Assembly: GCA_019746485.1 (NCBI GenBank)
Contig: JAIERW010000013.1
Span: 1 to 64,000 of the forward strand
Direction of reading: 5' to 3'
DNA: 64,000 nt
Source of the DNA: Candidatus Babeliales bacterium
GTDB lineage: Bacteria > Babelota > Babeliae > Babelales > RVW-14
The position numbers were made by a program, and so were the translations under genes. The notes below the pieces were generated by a model. The model saw only the letters and a program-made list of their open reading frames with translations. It searched no databases and was not told where the DNA came from. Below are positions 36,309-45,600 of the stretch, one piece after another. How positions within the stretch are numbered: position 1 is the stretch's first letter; every line of letters starts with the position of its first letter.

Positions 36309-37334
36309 ATGCAAGGAGCACGTATGGCAAAAAGAAACACTATTTTGTCAAACAGCGAGTCGACTGATCCAAATAAAATATTGCCGATGAGATATTTATG
36401 GGCGCGCCAACATTATAAAGATGGCATTGCTAATACTTGGACGCCTGAAGAAGTGTCTATGCAAAAAGATATTGAGCAATGGAAATCATCATCAGTTTTA
36501 AATGACGACGAACGCCGCTTGATTTTATGGAACCTTGGTTTTTTTGCAACGGCAGAGTCATTGACTGCTAATAACATTGTTTTAGCTGTTTATAGACATG
36601 TGGCCAATCCAGAATGCCGACAATATTTGTTGCGCCAAGCGTTTGAAGAAGCGGTGCATACCGATACGTTTATTTATTGTTGCGATTCGCTTGGTCTTGA
36701 TCCAGATTATATTTACAACATGTACAACACTATTCCATCAATCAAACAAAAAGATGAGTTTGTGGTAAACATGACCACCACTATTTTGGACCCAGGTTTT
36801 AAAATTGACGGTCCAGAAAGTATTCAACGTTTCTTGCTTGACTTGGTTGGGTTTTATGTGATCATGGAAGGCATATTTTTTTATGCCGGTTTTGCTATGA
36901 TGTTAGCACTCAGACGCCAACAAAAAATGACCGGCGTTGGCGAGCAATTTGAATACATTATGCGCGACGAAAGTTTGCATTTGGCTTTTGGGTGCGATTT
37001 AATTAATACCATTAAAGTTGAGCATCCTGAAGCGTGGGACAAGGCGTTTCAAGATAAAGTGGTGAGTTTAATTGAGCAAGCGGTTGAGCTTGAAAAGAAT
37101 TATGCTTACGATGCGTGTCCGCGTGGTTTGTTGGGCATTAATGCGCAGCAGTTTTGCAACTACGTTGAACACATGGCAGACCGTCGCTTAGAACGCCTTG
37201 GCTTGCCAAAAGTATACAATCAAGAAAATCCATTTCCGTGGATGGGCCAGGCGACTGATCTTTCCAAAGAAAAGAACTTTTTTGAAACACGTGTTACGGA
37301 ATACCAATCCGCCGGCTCTCTAAGCTGGGATTAA
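36309..37334 (+). CDS. nrdB: Ribonucleotide reductase small subunit, class Ic type (Phe at the radical-Tyr position)
   Basis: The metal ligands are Glu83 (FFATAESLTANN), Glu114 and His117 (FEEAVHTDTF), with later Glu and Glu/His in VIMEGIFFY and MRDESLHL. The residue four after His117, where class Ia enzymes have the radical Tyr, is Phe121; the first ligand is Glu rather than Asp. Both match the Chlamydia trachomatis enzyme (Glu89, Phe127), which uses a Mn/Fe cofactor. The wording over the whole length is also Chlamydia-like, including the end NPFPWMGQATDLSKEKNFFETR. Two start sites are possible, 36309 (GAGGA upstream) and 36324 (AAGGAG upstream); numbering uses the first. Confidence 0.95.
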   Translation: MQGARMAKRNTILSNSESTDPNKILPMRYLWARQHYKDGIANTWTPEEVSMQKDIEQWKSSSVLNDDERRLILWNLGFFATAESLTANNIVLAVYRHVANPECRQYLLRQAFEEAVHTDTFIYCCDSLGLDPDYIYNMYNTIPSIKQKDEFVVNMTTTILDPGFKIDGPESIQRFLLDLVGFYVIMEGIFFYAGFAMMLALRRQQKMTGVGEQFEYIMRDESLHLAFGCDLINTIKVEHPEAWDKAFQDKVVSLIEQAVELEKNYAYDACPRGLLGINAQQFCNYVEHMADRRLERLGLPKVYNQENPFPWMGQATDLSKEKNFFETRVTEYQSAGSLSWD

Positions 37335-37342
37335 TAAAAACG

Positions 37343-37375
37343 AAAGGGCTTGCTGCAAGGCAGGCCCTTTTTTTT
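37343..37375 (+). terminator. Intrinsic terminator after nrdB
   Basis: AAAGGGCTTGC (37343-37353) pairs with GCAGGCCCTTT (37360-37370) with one G-T pair around a six-base loop, followed by T residues to 37375. It ends the nrdA-nrdB transcript just before the ribosome-binding site of the next gene. Confidence 0.85.
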
Positions 37376-37384
37376 GGAGAAAAG

Positions 37385-38281
37385 ATGGAGATGAAGATTG
37401 GTCGCTATCTTGTTAACGTTTCTAATCCAGAAAAAATATGGTTTCCACAAAGCAAAATAACCAAAGTCGATCTTGTTGCTTACTACCGCGACATAGCGCC
37501 GTTTATGCTGCCATTTACCAAAGACCGTGCACTGACTCTGCATCGCTTTCCCGATGGTATTGATCATGAAGGTTTTTATCAAAAAAATATTGGTGCGCAT
37601 TTTCCTGCTTGGGTAGCTTCAAAAAAAATAAAAAATAAAGAAGCGGGTTACACAACGTATGTTGTGTGCAATAACGCCGCGTCACTTGCTTATATTGCAA
37701 CGCAAGGTTGTATTACACCGCATTTGTGGTTGAGCAAAATTGATAAGCTCAATTATCCCGATCGTATGATTTTTGACTTAGACCCGTTTGATGATGATTT
37801 TACGTTGGTGTGTTGGACAGCAAAAGAGCTCAAAAAAGAATTAGAAGAGCGTGGCTTAACGCCTTTTGTTATGACTACCGGCTCACGCGGCCTGCATGTA
37901 GTGGTGCCGCTTAAACGAACGGCAACGTTTGACGTAGTGCGTGACTATGCGCGTGATATTGCTACACTTTTGGTCCAACGTTATCCAAAAAAATTGACCA
38001 TTAATCCGCGCAAAGAGTCGCGCGGGCGCAAGCTCTTGATCGACTGCATGCGCAATGCGTATGGCGCTACCGCTGTCACACCCTACGCCGTTCGTGCGAT
38101 TGAAAAAGCACCGGTAGCAATGCCTATTTTTTGGGAAGAGCTAGCGCGTACAACGCCGCAACGCTTTACCATTAAAACCATTTTTAAACGATTGTTGCAA
38201 AAAGAAGATCCTTGGCAAAAACTCAATAAAGCTGCTTTGGTATTAAAACCTTTGCCATATGAAAAAGATTTAAAAAGCTAG
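37385..38281 (+). CDS. Stand-alone LigD-type primase-polymerase domain
   Basis: 298 residues, matching only the polymerase (archaeo-eukaryotic primase fold) module of LigD, which fills gaps during Ku-dependent end joining. Motifs: NPEKIWFPQSKITKVDLVAYY, TLHRFPDGIDHEGFYQK, the catalytic pair Asp131/Asp133 in IFDLDPFDDD, GSRGLHVVVPL (Ser167, His171) and Asp220 in KLLIDCMRN. No ligase or phosphoesterase module and no Ku gene are in the window; they may be elsewhere or missing. Start has GGAG six bases upstream. The promoter must overlap the nrdB terminator, or read-through occurs. Confidence 0.9.
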   Translation: MEMKIGRYLVNVSNPEKIWFPQSKITKVDLVAYYRDIAPFMLPFTKDRALTLHRFPDGIDHEGFYQKNIGAHFPAWVASKKIKNKEAGYTTYVVCNNAASLAYIATQGCITPHLWLSKIDKLNYPDRMIFDLDPFDDDFTLVCWTAKELKKELEERGLTPFVMTTGSRGLHVVVPLKRTATFDVVRDYARDIATLLVQRYPKKLTINPRKESRGRKLLIDCMRNAYGATAVTPYAVRAIEKAPVAMPIFWEELARTTPQRFTIKTIFKRLLQKEDPWQKLNKAALVLKPLPYEKDLKS

Positions 38282-38294
38282 TTGAGGTGGTTGT

Positions 38295-39203
38295 ATGAAA
38301 TTTTTTGTTTGTTGTTTTTCTTTACTGCTGTTCGTTGGGCAGGTACAAGCGGCTGATGAAGGTTTTGAGCAAGAGCTACAGTCTTTGTGTGTGCATCACG
38401 GGGCTTTGTTAAGGCCTTGTTTGAATGGTTTTTTTGTTGTTCCCGATAAAAACTTTTTTTACAAAAAAATAGTAGATATACTCGCCGGAACCACGAGCGT
38501 GCAAGAAAGGGTGCAACTGGCAAAAAAAGCTTTGGGTGATGCAACGTTGCAGGGTGTTGGCCCGCAATGGTCGCCGTTTATTGCTCTTGCAAAGGGTAGT
38601 ATAGACCCTTATCTTTATCAGCTTGTTAAGCTTTTGCAAGAGCGTGGTGCACTGATTGATCTTGGTGACTTTGAGGGTAAGACTGCGTTGCATCATGCTT
38701 GTCAGCGAGAGCCTTTTTCAATAATTTTGGTTAGGGCTTTGGTTGAAACGGGCAAGGCAAGTGTTAATTGTTTTGACCAGTTCGGTTACACACCGCTTGA
38801 TTATTTACTGGCTCGTCCTGATTCTTCTGAGCACATCAAGAAAGCGATAGCCTTGATGCAAAAGCATGATGCAAAAACAAGTGAAGATTTAGTGTGTGCC
38901 CAGATTCACGAAGAGCAAGCCTCAACAGATGACGAAGATGATGAAGTGTTGTCTCGAGAAGAAGAAATTATTGAGACAGCTGAGGTAGTTCTAGATTCCA
39001 TTTCCCCTTCTTCTCCAAAAAATTGTGCGCCTCAAGATTCTGTGTCTGAGCAGGAACCGCAACAAACAGTGGTTCAAGAATCAATGCCAATAGTCCAAGC
39101 TCCAAGACCAGAAGCACCGGTACAATTTTCTCCAGCTATTTTGGCAATGTTTTATCCAGGGCAAGGTTGTACCTTTGCTGAGGCTGATAGACGGGCTACT
39201 TGA
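38295..39203 (+). CDS. Exported ankyrin-like protein with acidic C-terminal tail
   Basis: 302 residues. Signal peptide about 1-19 (ending QVQAA). The middle part has ankyrin-type repeats, best seen as GKTALHHACQREPFSIILVRAL and GYTPLDYLLARPDSSEHIKK. The last 100 residues are acidic and Pro/Gln/Glu-rich (DDEDDEVLSREEE, SEQEPQQTVVQE), likely disordered. GAGGTGG lies ahead of the ATG. Related in layout to the gene at 39869: signal, helical segment, two ankyrin repeats, acidic low-complexity tail. Confidence 0.8.
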   Translation: MKFFVCCFSLLLFVGQVQAADEGFEQELQSLCVHHGALLRPCLNGFFVVPDKNFFYKKIVDILAGTTSVQERVQLAKKALGDATLQGVGPQWSPFIALAKGSIDPYLYQLVKLLQERGALIDLGDFEGKTALHHACQREPFSIILVRALVETGKASVNCFDQFGYTPLDYLLARPDSSEHIKKAIALMQKHDAKTSEDLVCAQIHEEQASTDDEDDEVLSREEEIIETAEVVLDSISPSSPKNCAPQDSVSEQEPQQTVVQESMPIVQAPRPEAPVQFSPAILAMFYPGQGCTFAEADRRAT

Positions 39204-39218
39204 TGATAATTTTACTTA

Positions 39219-39758
39219 TCAATTTTTTACACGATGCTTTTGCGTAATGCCATGCGAAAAATCTGTTGAGCTTACTTCGCGAAACCCTTTGCCGCTAATA
39301 AGATCTTGCGTAAGTGCAATGCCCTCGGTCAAATCAACCGGTATAATAGTAATAATGCTCTCGTCAATTAACCCAGCATCATGAAATTGTTGTACCAGGT
39401 TGGCGCCGCCTTCAAGCCATATTTTACAGTCCGGTTGTTCTTGTTCTATTTTTTTCATAAAATCTTGTACACTTGTGTTTACAAACGTTATCTCGTCGTG
39501 TTCAGGCTTTTCTGTGCTTTCAGTAAAAACGTACGTATGCTTGCCTGCGTTGGGCCAATCGCCAAACGTGAGCATTTGTTCATAGGTTTTTCGGCCCATA
39601 ACAATCAGATCAATCGATTGAAAAAAATCTTTATAGCCACAGTCCATGTCTGGTGGTAAATCGGCACAAAATGAGTTTAACCAATCAACGCTGCCGTTTT
39701 TGTCGGCAATAAAACCATCGCGGCTGATTGCAATATAAAGAATAACTTTTGTTTTCAT
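39219..39758 (-). CDS. DHFR-like reductase (RibD C-terminal-domain family)
   Basis: 179 residues with the dihydrofolate-reductase fold signatures of the YyaP/RibD-C group: ILYIAISRDGFIADKNGSVDWL, LIVMGRKTYEQML for the NADPH site, YVFTES, and KIWLEGGANLVQQFHDAGLIDE. Such proteins reduce pteridine- or riboflavin-precursor-like substrates with NADPH; no deaminase domain is attached and no folate or riboflavin gene is nearby. Substrate not assignable. It lies between two ankyrin genes of opposite orientation. Confidence 0.88.
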   Translation of the reverse strand: MKTKVILYIAISRDGFIADKNGSVDWLNSFCADLPPDMDCGYKDFFQSIDLIVMGRKTYEQMLTFGDWPNAGKHTYVFTESTEKPEHDEITFVNTSVQDFMKKIEQEQPDCKIWLEGGANLVQQFHDAGLIDESIITIIPVDLTEGIALTQDLISGKGFREVSSTDFSHGITQKHRVKN

Positions 39759-39868
39759 GATGCTTCTTTTTTTTTAAAAAATTTAAGAAAGATTGTTTTC
39801 TATGGTACAAAGTGTAACGGTTGTGCCAGTTTAGAATTTTTTAATGGTTTGGGGTAGTGGTTTTTTAT

Positions 39869-40843
39869 ATGAACAAAAAACAAATATTTTTTTTAACGTT
39901 GGGTATTTTTTGCGCCTTTGGTTGCGCACAGGGAGCAACAGTGTCGCATGCAGACTTGCCCCACGCTACTCATGTTCCATTTACTGGAAATATATGCTTG
40001 ACGGTGGTTCATCGGGATTCTTTGGTTAACCTTGTGCGTTCGGTTATTGCCAATACTCATTTAACGATTATTGGAAAAATGGAAGTGCTTAAAGTTTTGC
40101 TCGCTGGCGTACGTAATTTAAACGAACATGAGGCCAATGAGCCTCTCATGTTGATGGCTTTGTGTATGTGTGGTCCTGGTCGTGATTGTTTTAAATTACT
40201 TGCCCTGTTAAAAGATAGTGGGGCTTCGGTTAACGCCCAAAATCCTGTCACTGGCTGGACCGTTTTGCATAGTGCATGTGGACGCACTATGTCGAAAACA
40301 TTGACCCAGTTTTTGGTAGAAAAGTGTCATGCTGATATCAATATTTTGAATTACGAAGGTAAAACACCTCTTGATTGTGCTTTAGCAACGCACCATGCCA
40401 AAGCACTTAAAATTGCTGAGTGGTTGAAAGAACAGGGGGCAAAAAGAAGTGTTGAATTGGTTGCTGTGCAGGAATTTGAAGAGCTTGAGCAGGAGCAATT
40501 ATTTGAAGAACAAGAGCCTGTAGTGTTGGCCCAGCGGCGCATGGCCCTGCCATCGCACGTGTCTGAGGTTCGGTATCAAAGCTTTATTGAGCAGCTTGAA
40601 GCTCCGTTGGTTACTCAAGAGATACCATTATTAGATCAATTACCAGAAACCTGTGCATTGCCAACATTGCCTATTGCGCCACGGCAAGAAGATTTTTTGC
40701 GACAAGAACAAGTAGTGGGAAATCCTGATCCAGTTATTTTTTCTTCAGATTTTTTTTCTGATGATTTTTTTGGCGAACTTGAGATTCCTTGCAGGAACTT
40801 ATCGGCAAATTCTGATGAAGGCTCAGTTAATGTTATTGATTAG
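39869..40843 (+). CDS. Exported ankyrin-like protein with acidic tail
   Basis: The ATG at 39869 (the frame has an earlier ATG at 39857) opens a signal peptide, MNKKQIFFLTLGIFCAFG, with a Cys near the cleavage site that could be lipidated, though the lipobox is imperfect. Ankyrin-type units are GWTVLHSACGRTMSKTLTQFL and GKTPLDCALATHHAKALKIA. The C-terminal third is Glu/Gln/Pro-rich and probably disordered. Same architecture as the gene at 38295; the two probably arose by duplication with the DHFR-like gene between them. Confidence 0.8.
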   Translation: MNKKQIFFLTLGIFCAFGCAQGATVSHADLPHATHVPFTGNICLTVVHRDSLVNLVRSVIANTHLTIIGKMEVLKVLLAGVRNLNEHEANEPLMLMALCMCGPGRDCFKLLALLKDSGASVNAQNPVTGWTVLHSACGRTMSKTLTQFLVEKCHADINILNYEGKTPLDCALATHHAKALKIAEWLKEQGAKRSVELVAVQEFEELEQEQLFEEQEPVVLAQRRMALPSHVSEVRYQSFIEQLEAPLVTQEIPLLDQLPETCALPTLPIAPRQEDFLRQEQVVGNPDPVIFSSDFFSDDFFGELEIPCRNLSANSDEGSVNVID

Positions 40844-40951
40844 CGAGGTCGATAATACTGGTTTATCATGCGTTATCAAACTTAAAAAACGTCTTGCTGC
40901 GCCACCTGTTCAGGTTGTTTTATAGCGAGTTTTGCCTTGGTTGAGAGAAGC

Positions 40952-43846
40952 TTAAAACACTTCGCCCAGCGTTAAATACCAAGCATAAGCACTGTCGCCA
41001 GGCAGTCTTGTTTTCCATTTCCAACCGATATCAAAGCGGATTGCGCCTACCGGTGTTTTGTAGCGCAGTCCGCAGCCAGAACCAGGAAACCACGAGCCCG
41101 AGCCGGGAATGCCTGTTTGGCTGAGTACGCCAACGTCTTGAAAAATAACCATGCCTAATTTGTCGATTACCGGAAAGCGCAGTTCAAGATTAAGATTGAT
41201 CATCGAACTGCCGCCTTGAATGGTATATTCTTTGTTTACATTGCCTTCTGAATCAACATGTTCGCTGACGCCAAGCGGAGGTAATGAATCTTTTTCATAA
41301 CCACGAACCGAATAAGGCCCGCCTAGATAAAAACGTTCTATGGGCATAATTTGATTAAATTTTCGCCGAAAAATATGACCAAAGCGCAGTCGAAAAGCGC
41401 CAATCACATTGTTGTGGAGCGCTTTAAAATATGACTGCTCTGCCATTAAACGTGTCGAAAAACCTGCCGAAAGCTCTGGCACCATAAACTTCATTGAGAG
41501 AAAACTAAACTGTCCTTTGGTGGTGTTAACGCGATCATCCAGTGTGTCGATAATTAAGCTTGGTTCAAAAAAGAAGTACGGCAGCGTGCGGTCGATTAAT
41601 GCTGGATCTAAATTGAGATTTCCGCGTACTCTACTGGTGCGCATCCATTCGTTACCAACGGTAATGCCCCAATAATAATTTTCTCGGTACTCATCGCTTA
41701 AGCCAGCCAAAAAGCCGCTTTGCACTGCTTCGTACGCCGAATCACTTGAGCCAATAGCAACCGGATGAATATACTTGTTGGTGTAGCCTTTTAACTTGCC
41801 CATCACCGGCAAACCTAAAAGTGCGGGTTGTTGGTAGTGAGCATCAAACGTGCGTTCAAAGCGGGTAATTTCAGTATTAATAGTCAGATTGTCCGCACTG
41901 TTGGTTGGGTTTTTTATAGCCAACGATGCGCCAAATTTGGCAGTTGATTGGCGTTTAAACAGAAAGTTTTTGCTGGTTAAAAAGTAACCAGCGCGTATGC
42001 GCAGTTCAATTGGGTCGTCGTCAACCAGTGTTATAATCAGCGGCTTTTTGCTTTTAGTATTAGAAAGATGGTAGGGTTGAATTTGTATTTGTTTAAAAAT
42101 ATCCAGACTGCGCAACTTCTTGCGCGTGAGTTCTATTTTTTCTTTGTCCCACAATGCTCCTTCGTGGCAGCGAACTTCGCGCATAATGCGTTTGAATGGC
42201 AGCTTGGTGGCTCCACGTAGGTATACTTTGCCAAAGCGTACGCGTGGACCTGGCTCAATATGCCAGGTGGTAAAAACGTTGACGCCGTGCGGCGAAATTT
42301 TGCTGGTCAACTCGGGGTGCACGCGCGCGTACCAATAACTATTTTGTTGAAAGTAGTTGAGTAGATAAACTTTTTGCTCGTGCAGCCAGTGAATATTGAA
42401 TGGTACTAAGTTGTTGGTAGTACTTTTTTGCGGATCGGTAAATACCGCGTGCGAGGCCAAATGCTCAAAATTTTTAAAAGCAAAGCCATGATAAAAGTGT
42501 TGCACGCCTTTTTTGATCAGTATCAAAATGGCATATGAATCGTCTTGTTGTTTAACAAAGCGCGTTTCCACAATTTCAAAATTCCAAAAACCTTGAGAAA
42601 AGTAATGGTGCTTTAATTCGGCAAGAGATGTGTCTAGGCGTTCTTGGTCGAAGTTTTTTTTCTTGAGTAATTCATTAAAAAAGCGCAAGCCATCACGCTC
42701 TTGCTCACGCGTATCAACATTTTTTAAAAAAATGTCTTGGATGTGAGTAGGTTTGCCCTCTTGAATACTAAAAGCATAATCATGTTTTGGTGTTGGTTGG
42801 TAAGAGACAGCTGTTTGCCAGTATCCTTTTTTATAATATTCATGCAACAGTTGTTCAGCAATAATATCGGGAGAAAAGAGCCATTCTGGTAGATCAAGAC
42901 CAATGATATCTTCTTTAATTGCCTGGTTAGAAAACAGATGGTTGCCGGTGAATGCCAGTAATTTTCTTTTTCCCAATGAGATAAAAAAAGTAACGGCAAC
43001 CGTATGATTGCGGTGGTTGATCAGTCGCTTCATGCTGATATGACTATCGAAGTAGCCCTTTTCTTGCAGGTACGTACGTATTTTTTTTGCCTGTTTTTCT
43101 ATTTGTTTTTTGTCGTAGTCATTTTTTAATAAGTTTTTTTTAAAGCGTTGTAGCTTTTCTTCGAGTGTGCTGAGGGATTTTTTATTTCCTTGTTCTTGAT
43201 CTGTTTTTATATCAAATGTTATTTGGTTAACATGATAGCGTTTGCCGCGTTTTGTTTTGATGATGGTTGTTATTGCTTTGTTCTTTTTTTCGTACACAAA
43301 TTCATCGGTTAGTGTGTGATCAAAGTAGCCTTCTGCTTTAAGTTTTTGTTTAATTGCTTCAACTGATTCTTCGTGCAACGAGACATCAAAAACATCACCA
43401 GGTTGTTGCGTGTAAAGATTGGTATATTCTTGTTGTCCAAAAAATACGCCCTTAAAAATTAACTTTTTTAAGATCCAACTACTTTTGAGTGTAAACGCCA
43501 AATGTTTACCGTTTTCATAATCACAACAGTTGATATCAATTGCTTGAAGTCGTTCTTTGCGCATAAGATTTTTAAAAGCCTGATTAACTTGTTTGACCGA
43601 AATAAATGTGTTGGGAACAAGTTCAACAAGGTGGTTAAACTCTTCGTTGCTTAACAAAATATCGGCTTGGTGCGAAAGTTTTGTTAAGTAAAAAGTAGCG
43701 GTTTCTTGCGGGTACTGCTCATGAAAATTGCCACCGTAGCACAGCCTAGTACGAGCGTGCAGTGGATTTGTGCCTAGCGTGGCAAAAAAAATAGAAAAAA
43801 TGAATAGTAAGCTCTTGTACACACAAAGTCCCATTTTTCGGCCCAT
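40952..43846 (-). CDS. Omp85-superfamily outer-membrane protein (BamA/TamA type)
   Basis: 964 residues: signal peptide (about 1-31), several POTRA domains to about residue 610 (clear ones include KKIRTYLQEKGYFDSHIS and VYLRGATKLPFKRIMREV), then a 16-strand barrel. The barrel has the Omp85 lid-lock motif in FYLGGPYSVRGYEKD and ends with an aromatic residue (YLTLGEVF), the usual outer-membrane insertion signal. BamA inserts outer-membrane proteins; TamA works in autotransporter and lipid transport. The many POTRA repeats fit BamA or a larger relative, and I cannot separate them by eye. No skp, lpxD or tamB neighbour is present to decide. Confidence 0.85.
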   Translation of the reverse strand: MGRKMGLCVYKSLLFIFSIFFATLGTNPLHARTRLCYGGNFHEQYPQETATFYLTKLSHQADILLSNEEFNHLVELVPNTFISVKQVNQAFKNLMRKERLQAIDINCCDYENGKHLAFTLKSSWILKKLIFKGVFFGQQEYTNLYTQQPGDVFDVSLHEESVEAIKQKLKAEGYFDHTLTDEFVYEKKNKAITTIIKTKRGKRYHVNQITFDIKTDQEQGNKKSLSTLEEKLQRFKKNLLKNDYDKKQIEKQAKKIRTYLQEKGYFDSHISMKRLINHRNHTVAVTFFISLGKRKLLAFTGNHLFSNQAIKEDIIGLDLPEWLFSPDIIAEQLLHEYYKKGYWQTAVSYQPTPKHDYAFSIQEGKPTHIQDIFLKNVDTREQERDGLRFFNELLKKKNFDQERLDTSLAELKHHYFSQGFWNFEIVETRFVKQQDDSYAILILIKKGVQHFYHGFAFKNFEHLASHAVFTDPQKSTTNNLVPFNIHWLHEQKVYLLNYFQQNSYWYARVHPELTSKISPHGVNVFTTWHIEPGPRVRFGKVYLRGATKLPFKRIMREVRCHEGALWDKEKIELTRKKLRSLDIFKQIQIQPYHLSNTKSKKPLIITLVDDDPIELRIRAGYFLTSKNFLFKRQSTAKFGASLAIKNPTNSADNLTINTEITRFERTFDAHYQQPALLGLPVMGKLKGYTNKYIHPVAIGSSDSAYEAVQSGFLAGLSDEYRENYYWGITVGNEWMRTSRVRGNLNLDPALIDRTLPYFFFEPSLIIDTLDDRVNTTKGQFSFLSMKFMVPELSAGFSTRLMAEQSYFKALHNNVIGAFRLRFGHIFRRKFNQIMPIERFYLGGPYSVRGYEKDSLPPLGVSEHVDSEGNVNKEYTIQGGSSMINLNLELRFPVIDKLGMVIFQDVGVLSQTGIPGSGSWFPGSGCGLRYKTPVGAIRFDIGWKWKTRLPGDSAYAWYLTLGEVF

Positions 43847-43989
43847 AAAGTTCCCTTACGATACCATACTATTTTTGTAAAAATTTGTATTGTTTTGTTA
43901 GATTTCTAGGGATTAATTAGGTTTTTTGGGTAACGAAAAAAGGGTTGATGGTAGAATTGAAAAAAAAGGAGGAGGTCAAGAGCATAGAG

Positions 43990-44274
43990 TTAATCACCAA
44001 TGATTCTGAAAACGCTGCGAAAATCCTTTTCTTTTATCATTGGTTCTACTTGGACTTCTTCTACTTTAGATTCTGGAGTTCCTTTGTATAAAGCATCAAT
44101 AAGCTCATCAAGCTTTTCTGCGATACCACAAGCCATAATGATAACGCTGTGCTTGTCGTCAGAATTCTGTATAGTTCCTTCAATATCATAGCGCTGAGCA
44201 TGTTTTTGAACATATTCGCGGTATGATGCCATTTGGACATTTCCAATGACTTTTATCTTAACACACTGCCTCAT
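43990..44274 (-). CDS. Acylphosphatase-like protein
   Basis: 94 residues, the usual size. Acylphosphatases hydrolyse carboxyl-phosphate bonds. The catalytic Arg19 (NVQMASYREYV) and Asn37 (GTIQNSDD) are in the expected places, but the G-x-VQGV-x-F phosphate loop reads GNVQMASY, losing the second Gly. It therefore keeps both catalytic residues in a divergent loop. A CTCC/GAGG-type ribosome-binding site lies upstream on the minus strand. No functional partner nearby. Confidence 0.75.
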   Translation of the reverse strand: MRQCVKIKVIGNVQMASYREYVQKHAQRYDIEGTIQNSDDKHSVIIMACGIAEKLDELIDALYKGTPESKVEEVQVEPMIKEKDFRSVFRIIGD

Positions 44275-44435
44275 AGGAATTTCCCTTTCTCACTTTTTGC
44301 CTCCTCGCGAGAATCATGCGTAATAGTATCAGACCGAATTTTGAAAAGTCAAAAAAAAAGTATAAATTTTTTTAAACTAAGTGAAAAAAATGTTTAAAAA
44401 AAATGGCAACATGTTGCTTAATAGGAGTTATTTTT

Positions 44436-45581
44436 TTAATTAAATAGTTGGCGATAAAGAGTTTTGTGTTGCTCAAGCATGGCTGTTGTATCAAAATCTG
44501 CCAGACTGTCTTGATGCTGACTGAGGCGTTGGTAGAGAGTTGTATCATTGGCAATTGTAGCAAGAGTTTGGCCCAGCTTTTCCCAGTTACCTGGCTCAAC
44601 TAAGTAACCATTAATACCATCATTAATAATTTCATGAATGCCGCCAACGTTGTAGGCAACAACAGGAATTTTGCTCAAGCGCGCTTCAACAACGCTGCAT
44701 GGCAGGCCTTCCCACAGTGAGCTGAGTGCAAAAATGTCCCATGAGGTTAACCATGGCGTTACGTCGTGTTGCCAGCCAAGAAGGCGCACTGAATTTTGCA
44801 TGTTGTTTTCAATAATCCAGTTGGTTAATTCTTTACGCAGTGTGCCGTCACCAATAATTTCCAGTTCAAGGGTATGTTTTGTTACCAAGCTTGTGGCGAG
44901 TTGAAAAGCCTTAAGAAGATCAAACAGATTCTTTTGTGGCTTAAAACACGAAATAGTGCCAATGCGAAAGGGCCGCATACGAACAAGGCTGCGTGCAGGC
45001 ATATAAAACTTTTCATATTCAACCGCTGCTCTGATAATTGAACTTTTGTTTTTAAAGCCGGGTAAGCGCCTGCTGCCTTCCTCTCGATCTTTGTTAGAAA
45101 CACAAATAAAGTGTGTAGTAATTAATGCGGTTATCCATTCAAGCGCATAAATAAAAAACCAGCGCAATGTTGACTGGTAATCGTTAAAACCAAATCCGTG
45201 TACGGTATGAATACGTGTTTTAATGCCAGCAAAAAAAGCTGCCCAGCGGCCAATAATGCCTGCTTTTGTGCTGTGCGTGTGTACCGCAATGTTGGGATGT
45301 TTTTTTTTTAGATTACGTAAAATGCTGGTAATGCGTAAAAAATTTTTGCCTTCATTAAGCAACGATTTTAGCCCAACCTCGCGTTTAAAAGAATCTAAGA
45401 GGAAAGTATTGTTGAGCTGTTTTGCGTGCGATACAAGTGGGCCCTGATCGCCTGAGATGAGGCTGGTGGAATAAGTGGTGTTGTTGATGCCGTGTGCGAG
45501 AGAAAGACAAATTTTTTGTGCGCCGCCAAGTTCAAGTTTGGTGACAATGTAGACCACGTGAAGTGGTTGAGTATTCTTCAT
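44436..45581 (-). CDS. GT4-family glycosyltransferase
   Basis: 381 residues with two Rossmann halves (GT-B). The N-terminal half starts VVYIVTKLELGGAQKICLSLA and has IAVHTHSTKAGIIGRWAAF and IHTVHGFGF; the C-terminal half has IGTISCFKPQKNLFDLLKAF and the sugar-nucleotide motif SSLWEGLPCSVVEARLSKIPVVAYNVGGIHEII (E-x7-E type). Likely adds a hexose in LPS or capsule synthesis. It follows the c-subunit gene by 19 bp on the same strand and so may be cotranscribed with the Fo genes, which is odd functionally. Acceptor unknown. Confidence 0.88.
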   Translation of the reverse strand: MKNTQPLHVVYIVTKLELGGAQKICLSLAHGINNTTYSTSLISGDQGPLVSHAKQLNNTFLLDSFKREVGLKSLLNEGKNFLRITSILRNLKKKHPNIAVHTHSTKAGIIGRWAAFFAGIKTRIHTVHGFGFNDYQSTLRWFFIYALEWITALITTHFICVSNKDREEGSRRLPGFKNKSSIIRAAVEYEKFYMPARSLVRMRPFRIGTISCFKPQKNLFDLLKAFQLATSLVTKHTLELEIIGDGTLRKELTNWIIENNMQNSVRLLGWQHDVTPWLTSWDIFALSSLWEGLPCSVVEARLSKIPVVAYNVGGIHEIINDGINGYLVEPGNWEKLGQTLATIANDTTLYQRLSQHQDSLADFDTTAMLEQHKTLYRQLFN

Positions 45582-45600
45582 TACTTTCTTTCAAAGCGTT

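Noticed and set aside
44406-44417. Palindrome GCAACATGTTGC as a terminator after the GT4 gene
   Set aside because: The fold leaves only a four-base stem with a four-base loop; too weak to call, despite nearby T residues on the minus strand.
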